From Apostichopus japonicus (lineage: Eukaryota > Echinodermata > Holothuroidea > Aspidochirotida > Stichopodidae): a DNA stretch of 64,000 nucleotides. The stretch is from NCBI RefSeq assembly GCF_037975245.1, contig NC_092572.1, positions 22,186,489 through 22,250,488 of the forward strand, in the 5' to 3' direction. The notes beneath the pieces are model-generated. The model was not told the DNA's origin. It was given only the letters and a program-made list of their open reading frames with translations, and searched no databases. Positions within the stretch are counted from its first letter, which is position 1. Every line of letters starts with the position of its first letter. Made by a program: the position numbers and the translations under genes. Positions 10,107 through 21,959 of the stretch are shown piece by piece.

Positions 10107-13100
10107 CCCATTACTGCTATTCCTGTCCTGCTGGAGGGACCCATTATTGCTATTCCTGTCCTGCTGGAAGGACCCATTATTGCTATTCCTGTCCTGCTGG
10201 AGGGACCCATTATTGCTATTCCTGTCCTGTTGGAAGGACCCATTACTGCTATTCCTGCCCTGTACAGGGATCCATTACTGCTATTCCTGCCCTGTTGGAA
10301 GGACCCATTACTGCTATTCCTGCCCTGTTGGAGGGACCCATTACTGCTATTCCTGCCCTGTACAGGGACCCATTACTGCTATTCCTGCCCTGTTGGAGGG
10401 ACCCATTACTGCTATTCCTGCCCCGTTGGATGGACCCATTACTGCTATTCCTGTCCTGTTGGAGGGACCCATTACTGCTATTCCTGCCCTGTTGGATGGA
10501 CCCATTTCTTCTAATCCTGCCCTGTTGGAGGGACCCATTACTGCTATTCCTGCCCTGTTAGAGGGACCCATTACTGCTATTCCTGCCCTGTTAGAGGGAC
10601 CCATTACTGTTATTCCTGTCCTGTTGGATGGATCCATTACTGCTATTCCTGTCCTGTTGGAGGGATCCATTTCTTCTATTCCTGCCCTGTTGGAGGGACC
10701 CATTACTGCTATTCCTGTCCTGTTGGAGGGACCCATTACTGCTATTCCTGCCCTGTTGGATGGACCCATTACTGCTACTCCTGCCCTGTTGGAAGGACCC
10801 ATTACTGCTATTCCTGTCCTGTTGGAGGGACCCATTACTGCTATTCCTGCCCTGTTAGAGGGACCCATTACTGCTATTCCTGTCCTGTTGGAGGGACCCA
10901 TTACTGCTATTCCTGTCCTGTTGGAGGAACCCATTACTGCTATTCCTGTCCTGTTGGAAGAACCCATTACTGCTATTCCTGTCCTGTTGGAGGGACCCAT
11001 TACTGCTATTCCTGCCCTGTTGGATGGACCCATTACTGCTATTCCTGCCCTGTTGGAGGGATCCATTACTACTATTCCTGTCCTGTTGGAGGGACCCATT
11101 ACTGCTATTCCTGTCCTGTTGGAGGGACCCATTACTGCTATTCCTGCCCTGTTGGAGGGACCCATTACTTCTATTCCTGTCCTGTTGGAGGGACCCAGTA
11201 TACTGCTTTTCCTGCCCTGTTGGAGGGACCCAGTATACTGCTATTCCTGCCCTGTTGGAGGGACCCATTACTGCTATTCCTGTCCTGTTGGAAGGACCCA
11301 TTACTGCTATTCCTGTCCTGTTGGAGGGACCCAGTATATTGCTATTCCTGCTCTGTTGGAGGGACCCAGTATACTGCTATTCCTGCCCTGTTGGAGGGAC
11401 CCATTACTGCTATTCCTGTCCTGTTGGAAGGACCCATTACTGCTATTCCTGTCCTGTTGGAGGGACCCATTACTGCTATTCCTGTCCTGTTGGAAGGACC
11501 CATTACTGTTATTCCTGTCCTGTTGGAGGGACCCATTACTGCTATTCCTGTCCTGTTGGAAGGACCCATTACTGTTATTCCTGTCCTGTTGGAGGGACCC
11601 ATTACTGTTATTCCTGCCCTGTTGGAGGGACCCATTACTTCTATTCCTGTCCTGTTGGAGGGACCCAGTATACTGCTATTCCTGCCCTGTTGGAGGGACC
11701 CAGTATACTGCTATTCCTGCCCTGTTGGAGGGACCCATTACTGCTATTCCTGTCCTGTTGGAAGGACCCATTACTGCTATTCCTGTCCTGTTGGAGGGAC
11801 CCAGTATATTGCTATTCCTGCCCTGTTGGAGGGACCCATTACTGCTATTCCTGTCCTGTTGGAGGGACCCATTACTGCTATTCCTGTCCTGTTGGAAGGA
11901 CCCATTACTGTTATTCCTGTCCTGTTGGAGGGACCCATTACTGCTATTCCTGTCCTGTTGGAAGGACCCATTACTGTTATTCCTGTCCTGTTGGAGGGAC
12001 CCATTACTGTTATTCCTGCCCTGTTGGAGGGACCCATTACTTCTATTCCTGTCCTGTTGGAGGGACCCAGTATACTGCTATTCCTGCCCTGTTGGAGGGA
12101 CCCAGTATACTGCTATTCCTGCCCTGTTGGAGGGACCCATTACTGCTATTCCTGTCCTGTTGGAAGGACCCATTACTGCTATTCCTGTCCTGTTGGAGGG
12201 ACCCAGTATATTGCTATTCCTGCCCTGTTGGAGGGACCCAGTATACTGCTATTCCTGCCCTGTTGGAGGGACCCATTACTGCTATTCCTGTCCTGTTGGA
12301 GGGACCCATTACTGCTATTCCTGTCCTGTTGGAGGGACCCATTACTGCTATTCCTGTCCTGTTGGAAGGACCCATTACTGTTATTCCTGTCCTGTTGGAG
12401 GGACCCATTACTGTTATTCCTGCCCTGTTGGAGGGACCCATTACTTCTATTCCTGTCCTGTTGGAGGGACCCAGTATACTGCTATTCCTGCCCTGTTGGA
12501 GGGACCCAGTATACTGCTATTCCTGCCCTGTTGGAGGGACCCATTACTGCTATTCCTGTCCTGTTGGAAGGACCCATTACTGCTATTCCTGCCCTGTTGG
12601 AGGAACCCATTACTGCTATTCCTGTCCTGTTGGAGGGACCCATTACTGCTATTCCTGTCCTGTTGGAGGGACCCATTACTTCTATTCCTGTCCTGTTGGA
12701 AGGACCCAGTATACTGCTATTCCTGCCCTGTTGGAAGGACCCAGTATACTGCTATTCCTGCCCTGTTGGAGGGATCCATTACTGCTATTCCTGTCCTGTT
12801 GGAAGGACCCATTACTGCTATTCCTGTCCTGTTGGAGGGACCCATTACTGCTATTCCTGTCCTGTTGGAAGGACCCATTACTGTTATTCCTGTCCTGTTG
12901 GAGGGACCCATTACTGTTATTCCTGCCCTGTGGGAGGGACCCATTACTACTATTCCTGTCCTGTTGGAAGGACCCATTACTGCTATTCCTGCCCTGTTGG
13001 AGGGACCCATTACTGCTATTCCTGTCCTGTTGGAAAGACCCATTACCGTTATTCCTGTCCTGTTGGAGGGACCCATTACTGTTATTCCTGCCCTGTGGGA

Positions 13101-13822
13101 GGGACCCATTACTACTATTCCTGTCCTGTTGGAAGGACCCATTACTGCTATTCCTGCCCTGTTGGGGGGACCCATTACTGCTATTCCTGTCCTGTTGGAA
13201 GGACCCATTACTGTTATTCCTGTCCTGTTGGAGGGACCCATTACTGTTATTCCTGCCCTGTGGGAGGGACCCATTACTGCTATTCCTGTCCTGTTGGAAG
13301 GACCCATTACTGTTATTCCTGTCCTGTTGGAGGGACCCATTACTGTTATTCCTGCCCTGTGGGAGGGACCCATTACTACTATTCCTGTCCTGTTGGAAGG
13401 ACCCATTACTGCTATTCCTGCCCTGTTGGAGGGACCCATTACTGCTATTCCTGTCCTGTTGGAAGGACCCATTACTGTTATTCCTGTCCTGTTGGAAGGA
13501 CCCATTACTGCTATTCCTGCCCTGTGGGAGGGACCCATTACTGCTATTCCTGTCCTGTTGGAAGGACCCATTACTGTTATTCCTGTCCTGTTGGAGGGAC
13601 CCATTACTGTTATTCCTGCCCTGTGGGAGGGACCCATTACTACTATTCCTGTCCTGTTGGAAGGACCCATTACTGCTATTCCTGCCCTGTTGGAGGGACC
13701 CATTACTGCTATTCCTGTCCTGTTGGAAGGACCCATTACTGTTATTCCTGTCCTGTTGGAGGGATCCATTACTGCTATTCCTGCCCTGTGGGAGGGACCC
13801 ATTACTGCTATTCCTGCCCTGT
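10107..13822 (+). repeat. Giant 33/35-bp minisatellite, about 110 units
   Basis: The basic unit is cccattactgctattcctg + tcctgttggaggga (33 bp). Point variants recur in blocks: gccctg/gtcctg, ttggag/ttggaa/tgggag, actgct/actgtt/actact/acttct. A second unit type has cagtatactgct in place of cattactgct and is 35 bp long; it appears mostly in adjacent pairs from about 11190 to 12760 and shifts reading frame each time. Since 33 is 11 codons and the unit lacks stops in five of six frames, several frames stay open for up to 1251 codons (10069-13824), giving an 11-residue repeat GPITAIPVLLE, or PLLLFLSCWRD or THYCYSCPVGG in the sister frames. The first few units (10107-10240) have ctgctggag and attattgct variants, consistent with an older edge. 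I see no promoter, splice signal or single preferred frame, so I treat it as non-coding satellite DNA. Confidence 0.97.
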
Positions 13823-14870
13823 GAACAATTAAGAGAGCTAGACATAAATATACCTGATGTAGCTGATGTACTATTACTTTTGTCATTCCTTGTGACAACC
13901 ACAGTTTTTGTTTATCACTCATGACTGCATAAAGATTCTATCACACCTATGGGTGTAATGGTGTGCTCTTACTTCCAATAGATCAAATATTAACTGCTTT
14001 TCGGAGTCCTGAGTTACTCTTTGGTCTGCGTTCCTCACCATCTTGAGTCTGTTTGGTATTAATTGCCATTAAAAATTTAACGCAATTTGATACTAAAGTT
14101 GCATGGTGACTAAAGATTACACATCATTTACAACCTCATAAATTGTAGAGTCGTGACATCTTATTGGCTGTCATGCCTACTTTGGTTTAAGATAGCTTAA
14201 AGCAGCTTTCTCCTGTTGAAAGTTACAGACTTGCTTGGACTAAGAATAATGTTTTCAGTCTATTTTAAGTAATGTAAAAATGTGTACATAAGGTCTGAAA
14301 CAAAAAAACACTCTCTCCTGTTTGATTGATGATTACCCAGACAAAAAATGGGAAAAATGGGTAATTCATGTGAAATCAGGCATCAAAGTGTGTAATTACT
14401 TCCTCGCTTGCATGTGAGCAAAATACATCCATACACTTTAATGCTTTCATAACCATTCAGAGCTCAAGCATTGTGGCGGCAAGTTTTAGTGGAAGGTATT
14501 AGTGTTAATCATTTTCTTTCCTTTATATTCAGAACACAAAATCACGATTTTAAATGAGAACTGCTATTTATAGTTAACATAAATGTCAAACTAAAACTAC
14601 TCTAATAGGTTTTGACCTGATTTAAGAAAGAAACACAAATATTACAAATTGAGGAGGCCAAAACAGTGTACTGTTAAGGAGGAGTATTGGCCTTTCTATT
14701 GGTTAGTTAAAATCTGTCATGAACTGAGGGTAGTAATACTACAAGGAGAAAATACCTCGAAGCAAATGTTAAAAGTACTTTGAATAGTCTCCAGTGAAGA
14801 GGCCTCCTGTGTCTGGGCATTTTACTCAAATTCTTCTATAGATTATATGCTGGAAGAAAATTTGTATGTA
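13823..14870. other. Unique A+T-rich sequence, no gene seen
   Basis: Flank of the giant array. No frame of note and no copy of any repeat found elsewhere in the window. Confidence 0.55.
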
Positions 14871-14912
14871 TGATTGAAAGGCACCGGCGTTAACCACTGA
14901 GCTACCACTCCT
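14871..14912 (-). mobile_element. SINE fragment, head only
   Basis: About 42 bp matching the first part of the SINE: on the minus strand ggagtggtagctcagtgg, then ttaacgccggtgcctttcaa. It stops before the B box. A tgtatgta string abuts the break. Confidence 0.8.
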
Positions 14913-15432
14913 GAAAATAATTATTTGAAAATAAGTTATGCCATAGGTAAAGGTACCAATGATGATTTAAAAATATAAATTTCTATGCATGAATTTTTTT
15001 GGTTAAATGCACCAATAAATTATGTTCAATGGTTCTTTGTTGATCACATCTGATTTTTTGCTTTTGAAAAGAGAAAACTCGATCTCAGTTATTTCTGTTT
15101 GTGATAAACTACCTAAGCCTTTAACACAATTGTTTCCCCTTTGAAAATGATTCAATTATTCCTTCTTAAATGAGTACATTTTTGGAGACTATCTGTATTT
15201 GATATTCTACTTTGGATGATTCACACATGAATTGTGATTTTTTGGTTGCCTAGAATGAAAGTTCCATTGTGTTAACAATTATCATCATTTTATTTGATCT
15301 TTACAAACTTAATGTCAAAATTATAGCTTTTCACACCATTAACGAGTCTCAGCCTACATATATGTTGGTTTGTGATAAGTTACCATGGCTATTGTCCCAC
15401 TTCAGTATACGTGTATTTGTTCAATTGTAAGT

Positions 15433-15592
15433 TAGCTTATTACACACTCCCATACTGTTGGTTATTACACACTCCCATACTGTTGGTTATTACACACTCC
15501 CATACTGTTGGTTATTACACACTCTCAAACTGTTGGTTATTACACACTCTCACACTGTTGGTTATTACACACTCTCACACTGTTGGAGCTCA
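15433..15592 (+). repeat. 25-bp minisatellite, 6-7 units
   Basis: Units of ggttattacacactcccata + ctgtt. The first three read cactcccatactg, the later ones cactctcaaactg and cactctcacactg, so variants are grouped by position. The 110-codon frame at 15372 merely reads through it. Confidence 0.95.
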
Positions 15593-17604
15593 GGTTCAAC
15601 AGAGAGATCAGTCAAGACTAGAACATATTGTGTGTACTGAATGCACAACTTATGTACCCAGCGATGGAAGAATTGGAATTATCAGAACCTATTATCACAT
15701 GTAACATTGTAATTTTGTAATCCTTTAGGATCTGTTAGTGAAATTCCATTATTACACCTTGGTGACCTTCATTATCCTCTAGTTTATGCAGTAGCATATT
15801 AGCTATATGCATGTCACTCAGTCTCAAACTCAAAGACTCCACCATGTTTCCTTAAAATCATAATTACTTCATAAAATCATCATAAAATCATCATAAAATC
15901 ACTAAAATCAATCAGGAGACTGTTTTACTTTCACAAAATATTGCCTCCAAGTTTCACTCTGTAAGAAACAAAATAAATGACAGTTTTGCATGTCTGTGTG
16001 AGTGCAAGTTTCAAGTAATACATTATCGTGTGTGCAAGTGTCCAGAAATTACAGGCAAATGTGTTTCACCTTTAATAAATACAATCACACAATTTCGATA
16101 AATGTTGACCATTTAAAGAGATAGTGTAAGATTGAACAATAAGTCATCCTGGATTGTCACTCAATGAGGCCTACACTCATACTGTAGTTATGTTTGTTAC
16201 TGTAAGCCTAGTTCACCTTTTCTGTGCAGCTGTCATTCTTACGTATACTGTTGGATGGGTATCGAACATTCATTAACTACCTTGTTAATGTTTGAAGTGG
16301 TTTTATTGGTGAATCTTCTGATTCATTGCTGGATAATTTGTCTTCTGTCAGTCTCATAGGTTTATTGTAATGATTAAGTAAACAGTTCAATGAAGATAAA
16401 CCCACACAAATGTCATTAGGGAAACAGTCCCCTTACAGCGAAGTTGCATTTCCAACCCGACCTCAAGCGGGGCAGCTCGGGTTGGGCTTATCTCGAGCTT
16501 CAGCTCTGCTTACACCACTTATCTTAACCCTATCACACGGACCAACGAACATGCGGTTTGCTCGCGGCATTAGCTAGTGTGTCAGCTATATGCAAGTGAT
16601 CAACAGATAAACGTTGTTCACAGGCATGCACAGCTATAGCTACGTACAGGCGTACATACAGTACTCGCGACATATGATCGTATGAAGTGTATTCCGTGTC
16701 TTAGTTCCCTTTAGCTGCCGGTTCGGATTTTCGTGATTTTTATTCACCAGTTCCTGATTTTCCGCGTCTGGCTTGCCTTTAATACATAACACCAGACGAC
16801 CGCTAATTTTCATAACCGACGCTTGGAAATTTCCCAAACGTTACTACATCCAAACCTGAGATTTTCATGTGCCTCGAATCCATAGCCGTCGCATTAGGCC
16901 TAACGCTATGTTGTAACATTGAGAGGCTATGAATAAGGTCTATATTTTTGTTCAAATTAATGCTGCACAAGTAAATGCAATTTTTTATTATTAGAAACAT
17001 CATTGGAGTTGTTTTTAGTTCTTATTATTCCTTTACATCAATCTGGAAATGTTAAACAGTAATCCTACACTAGTTACGTTGTCACCATTTACTTAGTTTG
17101 ATTGGCCTAAGCTTAAATTTTCTAATTGAGCTTGAATGGAGTTAATAATAGTGACGAACAAGGATGTTAAACACTAAGTTCGGCATATTTTTTATTTGTT
17201 CATAAACGGAATTATATTGAACATAAGTACAAAATAACGTCGGAGTGTAAGAATTAGGTATTAAAATTAACATTTTGGTAAAGATTGAAGATGGATGATT
17301 TGTATGAGATACTTTTTGAGATGGAAAGTTTGGGTAACTATTCTTGGCGCTTTTTAGGCCATTAACACATCTAGTAGGTTAGGCCATTCGCTATTCATAA
17401 ACACATGGTTACTTGGTACGGACAATCGTCATCGTTTTTATCTTTTTGGAATTTTTTTTTGGAAATCCTTTTTCTTTTTCCGCGAAACTCCTGAGGTGGT
17501 TTAGTATACATACACAAGGATACATACAAGCCTTTGTTACATGCATGAGAAGAGTTGCATTAAGTACAATGTACCAATTTTGAGGGAAGATAGGCTATTT
17601 CATT
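15593..17604. other. Mostly unique sequence with one dispersed 28-bp motif
   Basis: No gene recognised. At 16420-16447 a 28-bp segment (ggaaacagtccccttaca then cgaag) recurs at 21126-21153 on the other strand with two mismatches. A hairpin with 9-bp arms ccaacccga / tcgggttgg follows at 16452-16485. The short minus-strand frames at 16640 and 16803 have no recognisable motif. Confidence 0.5.
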
Positions 17605-17766
17605 ACTGGGGTTGTGCGGGATCCCGGTAGTCAAGTGAATACCGGCATCCCGATCCCGGCTTTGATTAACCCCGATCACAGTGCAATGTGTAACTACTAC
17701 CGGTATTGGGAAAACAACCGGTTATTACATTCGTTTCGGTATCATTCCCGGGAATCCCGGACATAA
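17605..17766. mobile_element. GC-rich patch resembling a hAT-type element fragment
   Basis: A run of cggtatcc/cccgggat-like words (ggttgtgcgggatcccgg ... atcccgatcccggc ... cattcccgggaatcccgg) stands out sharply from A+T-rich surroundings. Similar word patterns occur in hAT/Ac-type elements. I cannot define both inverted ends or an 8-bp duplication, so this rests on resemblance. Confidence 0.35.
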
Positions 17767-20009
17767 TAAAAATATCTACGTGTTACTATTTGAATTAGAG
17801 AAAAGAAAACACGTTTATTTCTGGTTCCTGTGTTCTTAGTTTGAATAATATCTTATCAATTTACGCACTGGCCTAGACATATTAACGAATCAACTTTTCA
17901 CGTAGTAATTTGGACCTATAGGCTACACCAAATATCGAACGTTAGTGAACTCAGCATGTTACGAGACCTCAAAGTTATTCAGAAATTTCCGTTATTTATT
18001 CCTCCTTCAAACGATGATTGTGAAGGTTCCCATGTACAAAATCTCACCCTTATACATTTCACCACATTTTGTTATAATAATTATAACGATTTAATAATTT
18101 TTGATCCAAAACCGAAGGGAGCATATCAAATTAAATCCATCTTCGCACGGGACTGTATATTATGATAGCCTAGGGTACGGTACTGTTACACACTGCTGTT
18201 CGGTACTTGAGAGTTGATGCTGTAATAAAATGGATTCGTTTATGAATGCGGGGGGTTCCACGATGTCATTTCTAGTTATCTTTCACTACTTTGTTATTTT
18301 TATAAACAAATCTGTACTATTCTTATATATGTAGTTTATAATCCCGTATTTATGTAGCCCCTAAGTTACATTATTGTTGTCTGAAGTTCCAAAGAGGTGG
18401 GGACTTGTTGATAGTTAAAAACTTTTCATTGTGAACTTTTAAACTTAAAGTATTAGTAGTAAGTGGAGTCCTGTCTTTCCGACATGCTTAGTGATTCCCG
18501 TTAAATTGAATTGAATTTAGGTAAAAATTCATGCAAACTTGGTAGGCATCGGCCGATCCTAATTCTAAGCCTACATCGAAAGTTACACCGTATACACCTC
18601 GCAAGAAAACCACGATAACCTTGAATGAAAAAAACAATATTTTGCACTTGAAGATCTGTCCTCCCCCAAAATGCAATGATAAGGTCTAGACCCAGTGCTT
18701 CTTGATACGTTGAGTTTCCAATTACTAGTCAAAACATTTTCTGGAGAAAAAAAAACGTACGATATTTTTCACAAAAATTGATGATTAGATAAGTGCTTCC
18801 TCACAATCAACGAGCCGCCCCGAAATTCGCTCCCCTTACGTAAAACTTCTATATATATTACACGTGGAAAAACACGAGTTTTTACACACATAATTTCCTT
18901 TGACATCGGTCTTGGAACATAAGTAGGTCATCGACATTCGAACTTGGCAACTTGCCCAAGTTCATCGCACCATGGGAACGACCCAACAGATTGAACATTA
19001 TGTTACATTTTCCCGCCATCTGGACGCCGATTGTAAATTTTGGTGTAATATGCAAATTATGAATGGTACTGCCCTTGGTTAAAACTTACACTATTGCGAC
19101 ACTTACAAAATTTGGGAAACTGTTGTATAGAAGAAACTTTTGTATCAAATGTAAAGTACTGTATGGTAGGCAGCTACTATAATTTATAAAAGACGGTTTT
19201 CCTCAGGTGATAAGGAAAAGGGATGTTTCGGTGAAATCGATCTCTTTGTATAGTACTTGGATACTTAAAATGACCATGCTGTAAATGCAGTTTCTATTTC
19301 TCTTTAAGTAAGCTCTACTTAGCATTGTTATCCGTTGTGGATCTTTATTGGAATAAATACGAAATGTATTTTTTGACACCAGTATTTAACTGTAGGCCTA
19401 AGCATTTCTTAAATTGTTGACTGAGCTTCAAAATCCATTTTCAAAAAGTCTGTTTTCATGTAGGTTTTGTAAAATCGACAAATAGCTAGGGTCGGAAAAT
19501 TTTAACGAAAGTTGTTCTATCATACAAATAAAATACATGTTTCTCGTACTGAGATCTGAAGGGAAAAAACGGGCGGCTATCGTTCTTCTTTTCATTCGCT
19601 TATACTAGTTTGGAATATGTGGCAACCTTTACGTGATTTCAGAAATGGCTCCTGTTCTTGGAAAAATGACTCCCAGTCATTATTCATTTTCTTATATTAA
19701 TGTTCTTATTATTATTGTATATTATTATATTTTTCATTTCACTATTGGTTATGATACTTCAGGTCCTCGGGAGAAGTTAGCTTTACGTTAACCGAGTTAA
19801 ATAAATATACAGAGATTTGATCACGGGTGCCAATTTGTATCTACGGATCCCCTTAAAATAACATTCAATGCTAACAGCATCCTAATATTCTTATGAGGCG
19901 AATAGCACATAATATCAATAGGATGGTCGGTGGGAGGAACCTTAGATTATGAAATTGTGTTGCGGGCGCTGAGCGAGTGTATGGAGGGCCCGAATGCCCG
20001 ACATTTTTT
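17767..20009. other. Unique A+T-rich sequence, no gene seen
   Basis: No convincing frame or RNA gene. The stretch around 18800-19060 is less A+T-rich and more complex than its surroundings but has no recognised motif. The 69-codon frame at 17956 matches nothing I know. Confidence 0.5.
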
Positions 20010-20110
20010 ATTTATTCGCATTTTTATTCAGGGTTGCTTATTCAGCAAAAGCTGGTTTCCAATAAGGCCCTGCTATTTACATTCAACTTTATACATAAGA
20101 AGTAAAACAT
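20010..20110 (-). mobile_element. 3' end of a CR1-like LINE
   Basis: On the minus strand the sequence reads gcagggccttattggaaacc, agcttttgctgaataagc, aaccctgaataaa, then A/T-rich words. This layout, a GGNCTTATTGGAAA...GCTGAATAAG hairpin-like terminus followed by a short AATAA-type tail, is typical of CR1/L2-group 3' ends. No coding region is attached; the A+T-rich sequence at 20111-20460 could be its decayed 3' untranslated region. Confidence 0.5.
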
Positions 20111-20670
20111 AGCAATATAAAAACAATTAAATGTACAGATACAAAACAATTAACGCTGTAAAGTGGAGACAACTACAAAAAAAAATGGAAATAAAAGAAT
20201 TATCAAAAATTGGGCTTGCAAATAAAATCTGGAAAGTTTTGGAAACCAACACTATGCTAGTTATTTCAACATGCGCGTTGACACTTTCGATACCCAAGAG
20301 CTGATATAATGTAATAGCTGAACAAAGCCCAGGAAGCAATATAAAAAAAAAATATTGTAAAAAACAGCAAATAAGATTCATAATGCAAAAGTTATCATTG
20401 TAATCACTCTTTGGTGAAAGGATTGGTGTGCCTACGACATGAAATTGAAACACAGTAGAAGATTTTCAGTTTATCTCAAATAGTTTTCCATCCAGTTCAC
20501 ATGCATCATGGACTCGCAATAACATAAAGAATATAATTTTGCCCTTCAGCTATGTATTTGCCAGGCATAAAGCTGACACATTAACCTTTTGTTTAACTGC
20601 CTTTATATAAGCAGATACAAGAAAACGGACTGAGAAAGATTGTATTTTAACAGAGTCGGTGTTGTTTCAC

Positions 20671-20780
20671 AAGGGCGTAGGAACCGGGGGCTGGGGCGCC
20701 AGCCCCCCCCCCCCGCACCCCACTGTGAAAGATATGGAGGGGCGGAAGTATCATTCCGCCCACCCCCCCGCTTTGCTTTT
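20671..20780. mobile_element. GC-rich fragment, gggcgtaggaaccggggg type
   Basis: An abrupt GC-rich block starts gggcgtaggaaccggggg, has a ggggcgccagcccc palindrome and C-runs, and carries ggaggggcggaagtatcattccgcc, itself a small inverted repeat. Starts of this kind are frequent at transposon termini in invertebrates. I cannot define both ends. Confidence 0.4.
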
Positions 20781-21507
20781 CTGTCATCCTAAATCTGTGT
20801 TATTATTTATATATTACATAGAAACATAGTTACAAGATAGTTGAGGTCTTGACATGTACAGAGATGAGTTTTAAATGCAAGTCTTCCACTCAACACAGTA
20901 CATGTTAAGAAGTCAATATCATTTCAGCTATACACTCTATACTGTCTTGATTGCTCATTGAAGTGCATATAATCCCTTATGTCCTGTGAAACTGGTTTAA
21001 TTAAATTAGTTCGCATAAGCGATCTTGTGGTCATTCTTATCTTGCTCATCTTACAAAACCTGCTCAACCATGTGTGGTATAGCCAGATAAGCAGCCACTT
21101 TGCAACAATTCAAGTGGAAAATTTTGCACCTTCGGTGTAAGGGGACTGTTTCCTTTATGCTTGCCTTTCATCTGTTTATTAATAAGTAACAGGGTTGTAC
21201 TTGTGTAACTTTGATGTTAAAGAACAACTGTTTGTTTACATATATAAGTGTGAGAACCACCAAGTGCCAGGTTGTCTAGAGATGAAGTTGCTCTTCTCGT
21301 GGTGTCTGGGAAGTCTGCAGTTAGAAGCTGAAAAGATATGACGTACAACGGCAAATAAGGTTTAAATGGCAAATGTCAAATCAGGCAAACCAGGGAATAA
21401 TGTTCAAAATATAATATTAGAACATATCATATTCTCAGTGCTTAATTGCAAAACAATGAGTGACATATGAAAGTAATTCTGCAAGATTTTGCATTCGTAC
21501 TTGATCA
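20781..21507. other. Unique sequence plus dispersed 28-bp motif
   Basis: No gene seen. At 21126-21153 lies the inverse copy of the 28-bp segment at 16420-16447, again beside a hairpin (ccactt / aagtgg, 21095-21117). Confidence 0.5.
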
Positions 21508-21625
21508 TTGCGTGAAACTCTGAGTAACAACCACTAATAACAACTACTGATGCTCATTTGTACTTCACTCTGTCCACCGGACATAGAGCACTCTGTGTAC
21601 AAAGATAGACGGCAGTCAACCAAAC

Positions 21626-21664
<39 letters not shown>

Positions 21665-21900
21665 TGATACTAGTTGAGACTATTGGAACAGTAGTAGTAG
21701 TAACTCGGAGTTTCACGCGTTATAGCGATCGTCAGACAACTTGTTGTGTCTTGAGTTGTCTGACGATCGCTATAACGCGTGAAACTCCGAGTTACAACCA
21801 CTAGTGTTCCACTAGTCTCAACTAGTATCAACATATATTCCGCTCTGTCCACTGGACATAGAGCACTCTGCGCCAAGATAGACGCCAACCAACCAACTCT
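21508..21900. repeat. Inverted-repeat (fold-back) cluster with 40-bp perfect stem
   Basis: Arms 21701-21740 and 21755-21794 are perfect reverse complements over 40 bp (left arm opens taactcggagtttcacgcgt) around a 14-base loop. Pairing continues imperfectly outward to 21663 and 21832. A direct partial copy of the right arm lies at 21508-21612. The two direct copies share ctctgtccac and ggacatagagcactctg (about 21569-21597 and 21843-21871) and each is followed by an (AT)n run. The layout suggests a transposon terminus duplicated in direct and inverted orientation, or a fold-back element. Confidence 0.85.
21629..21660. repeat. (AT)n microsatellite
   Basis: Alternating AT run between the first direct copy and the left arm of the inverted repeat. 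Confidence 0.95.
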
Positions 21901-21901
21901 C

Positions 21902-21904
21902 TCT

Positions 21905-21935
<31 letters not shown>

Positions 21936-21959
21936 CATATATATATATATATATATATG
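21902..21959. repeat. (AT)n/(ACAT)n microsatellite
   Basis: AT run with an internal catata segment, directly after the right-hand copy of the cluster. Several short frames on both strands run through it; they are products of the simple sequence. Confidence 0.95.

Noticed and set aside
10069-13924. Very long open frames (1251, 966, 870 codons) as a repeat-protein gene
   Set aside because: They are produced by a 33-bp unit without stops; several frames are open at once, 35-bp units shift the frame, and no promoter or splice structure supports one frame.
20127-20453. 108-codon minus-strand frame as a gene
   Set aside because: Hydrophobic A+T-driven composition next to a LINE 3' terminus; probably decayed untranslated region.
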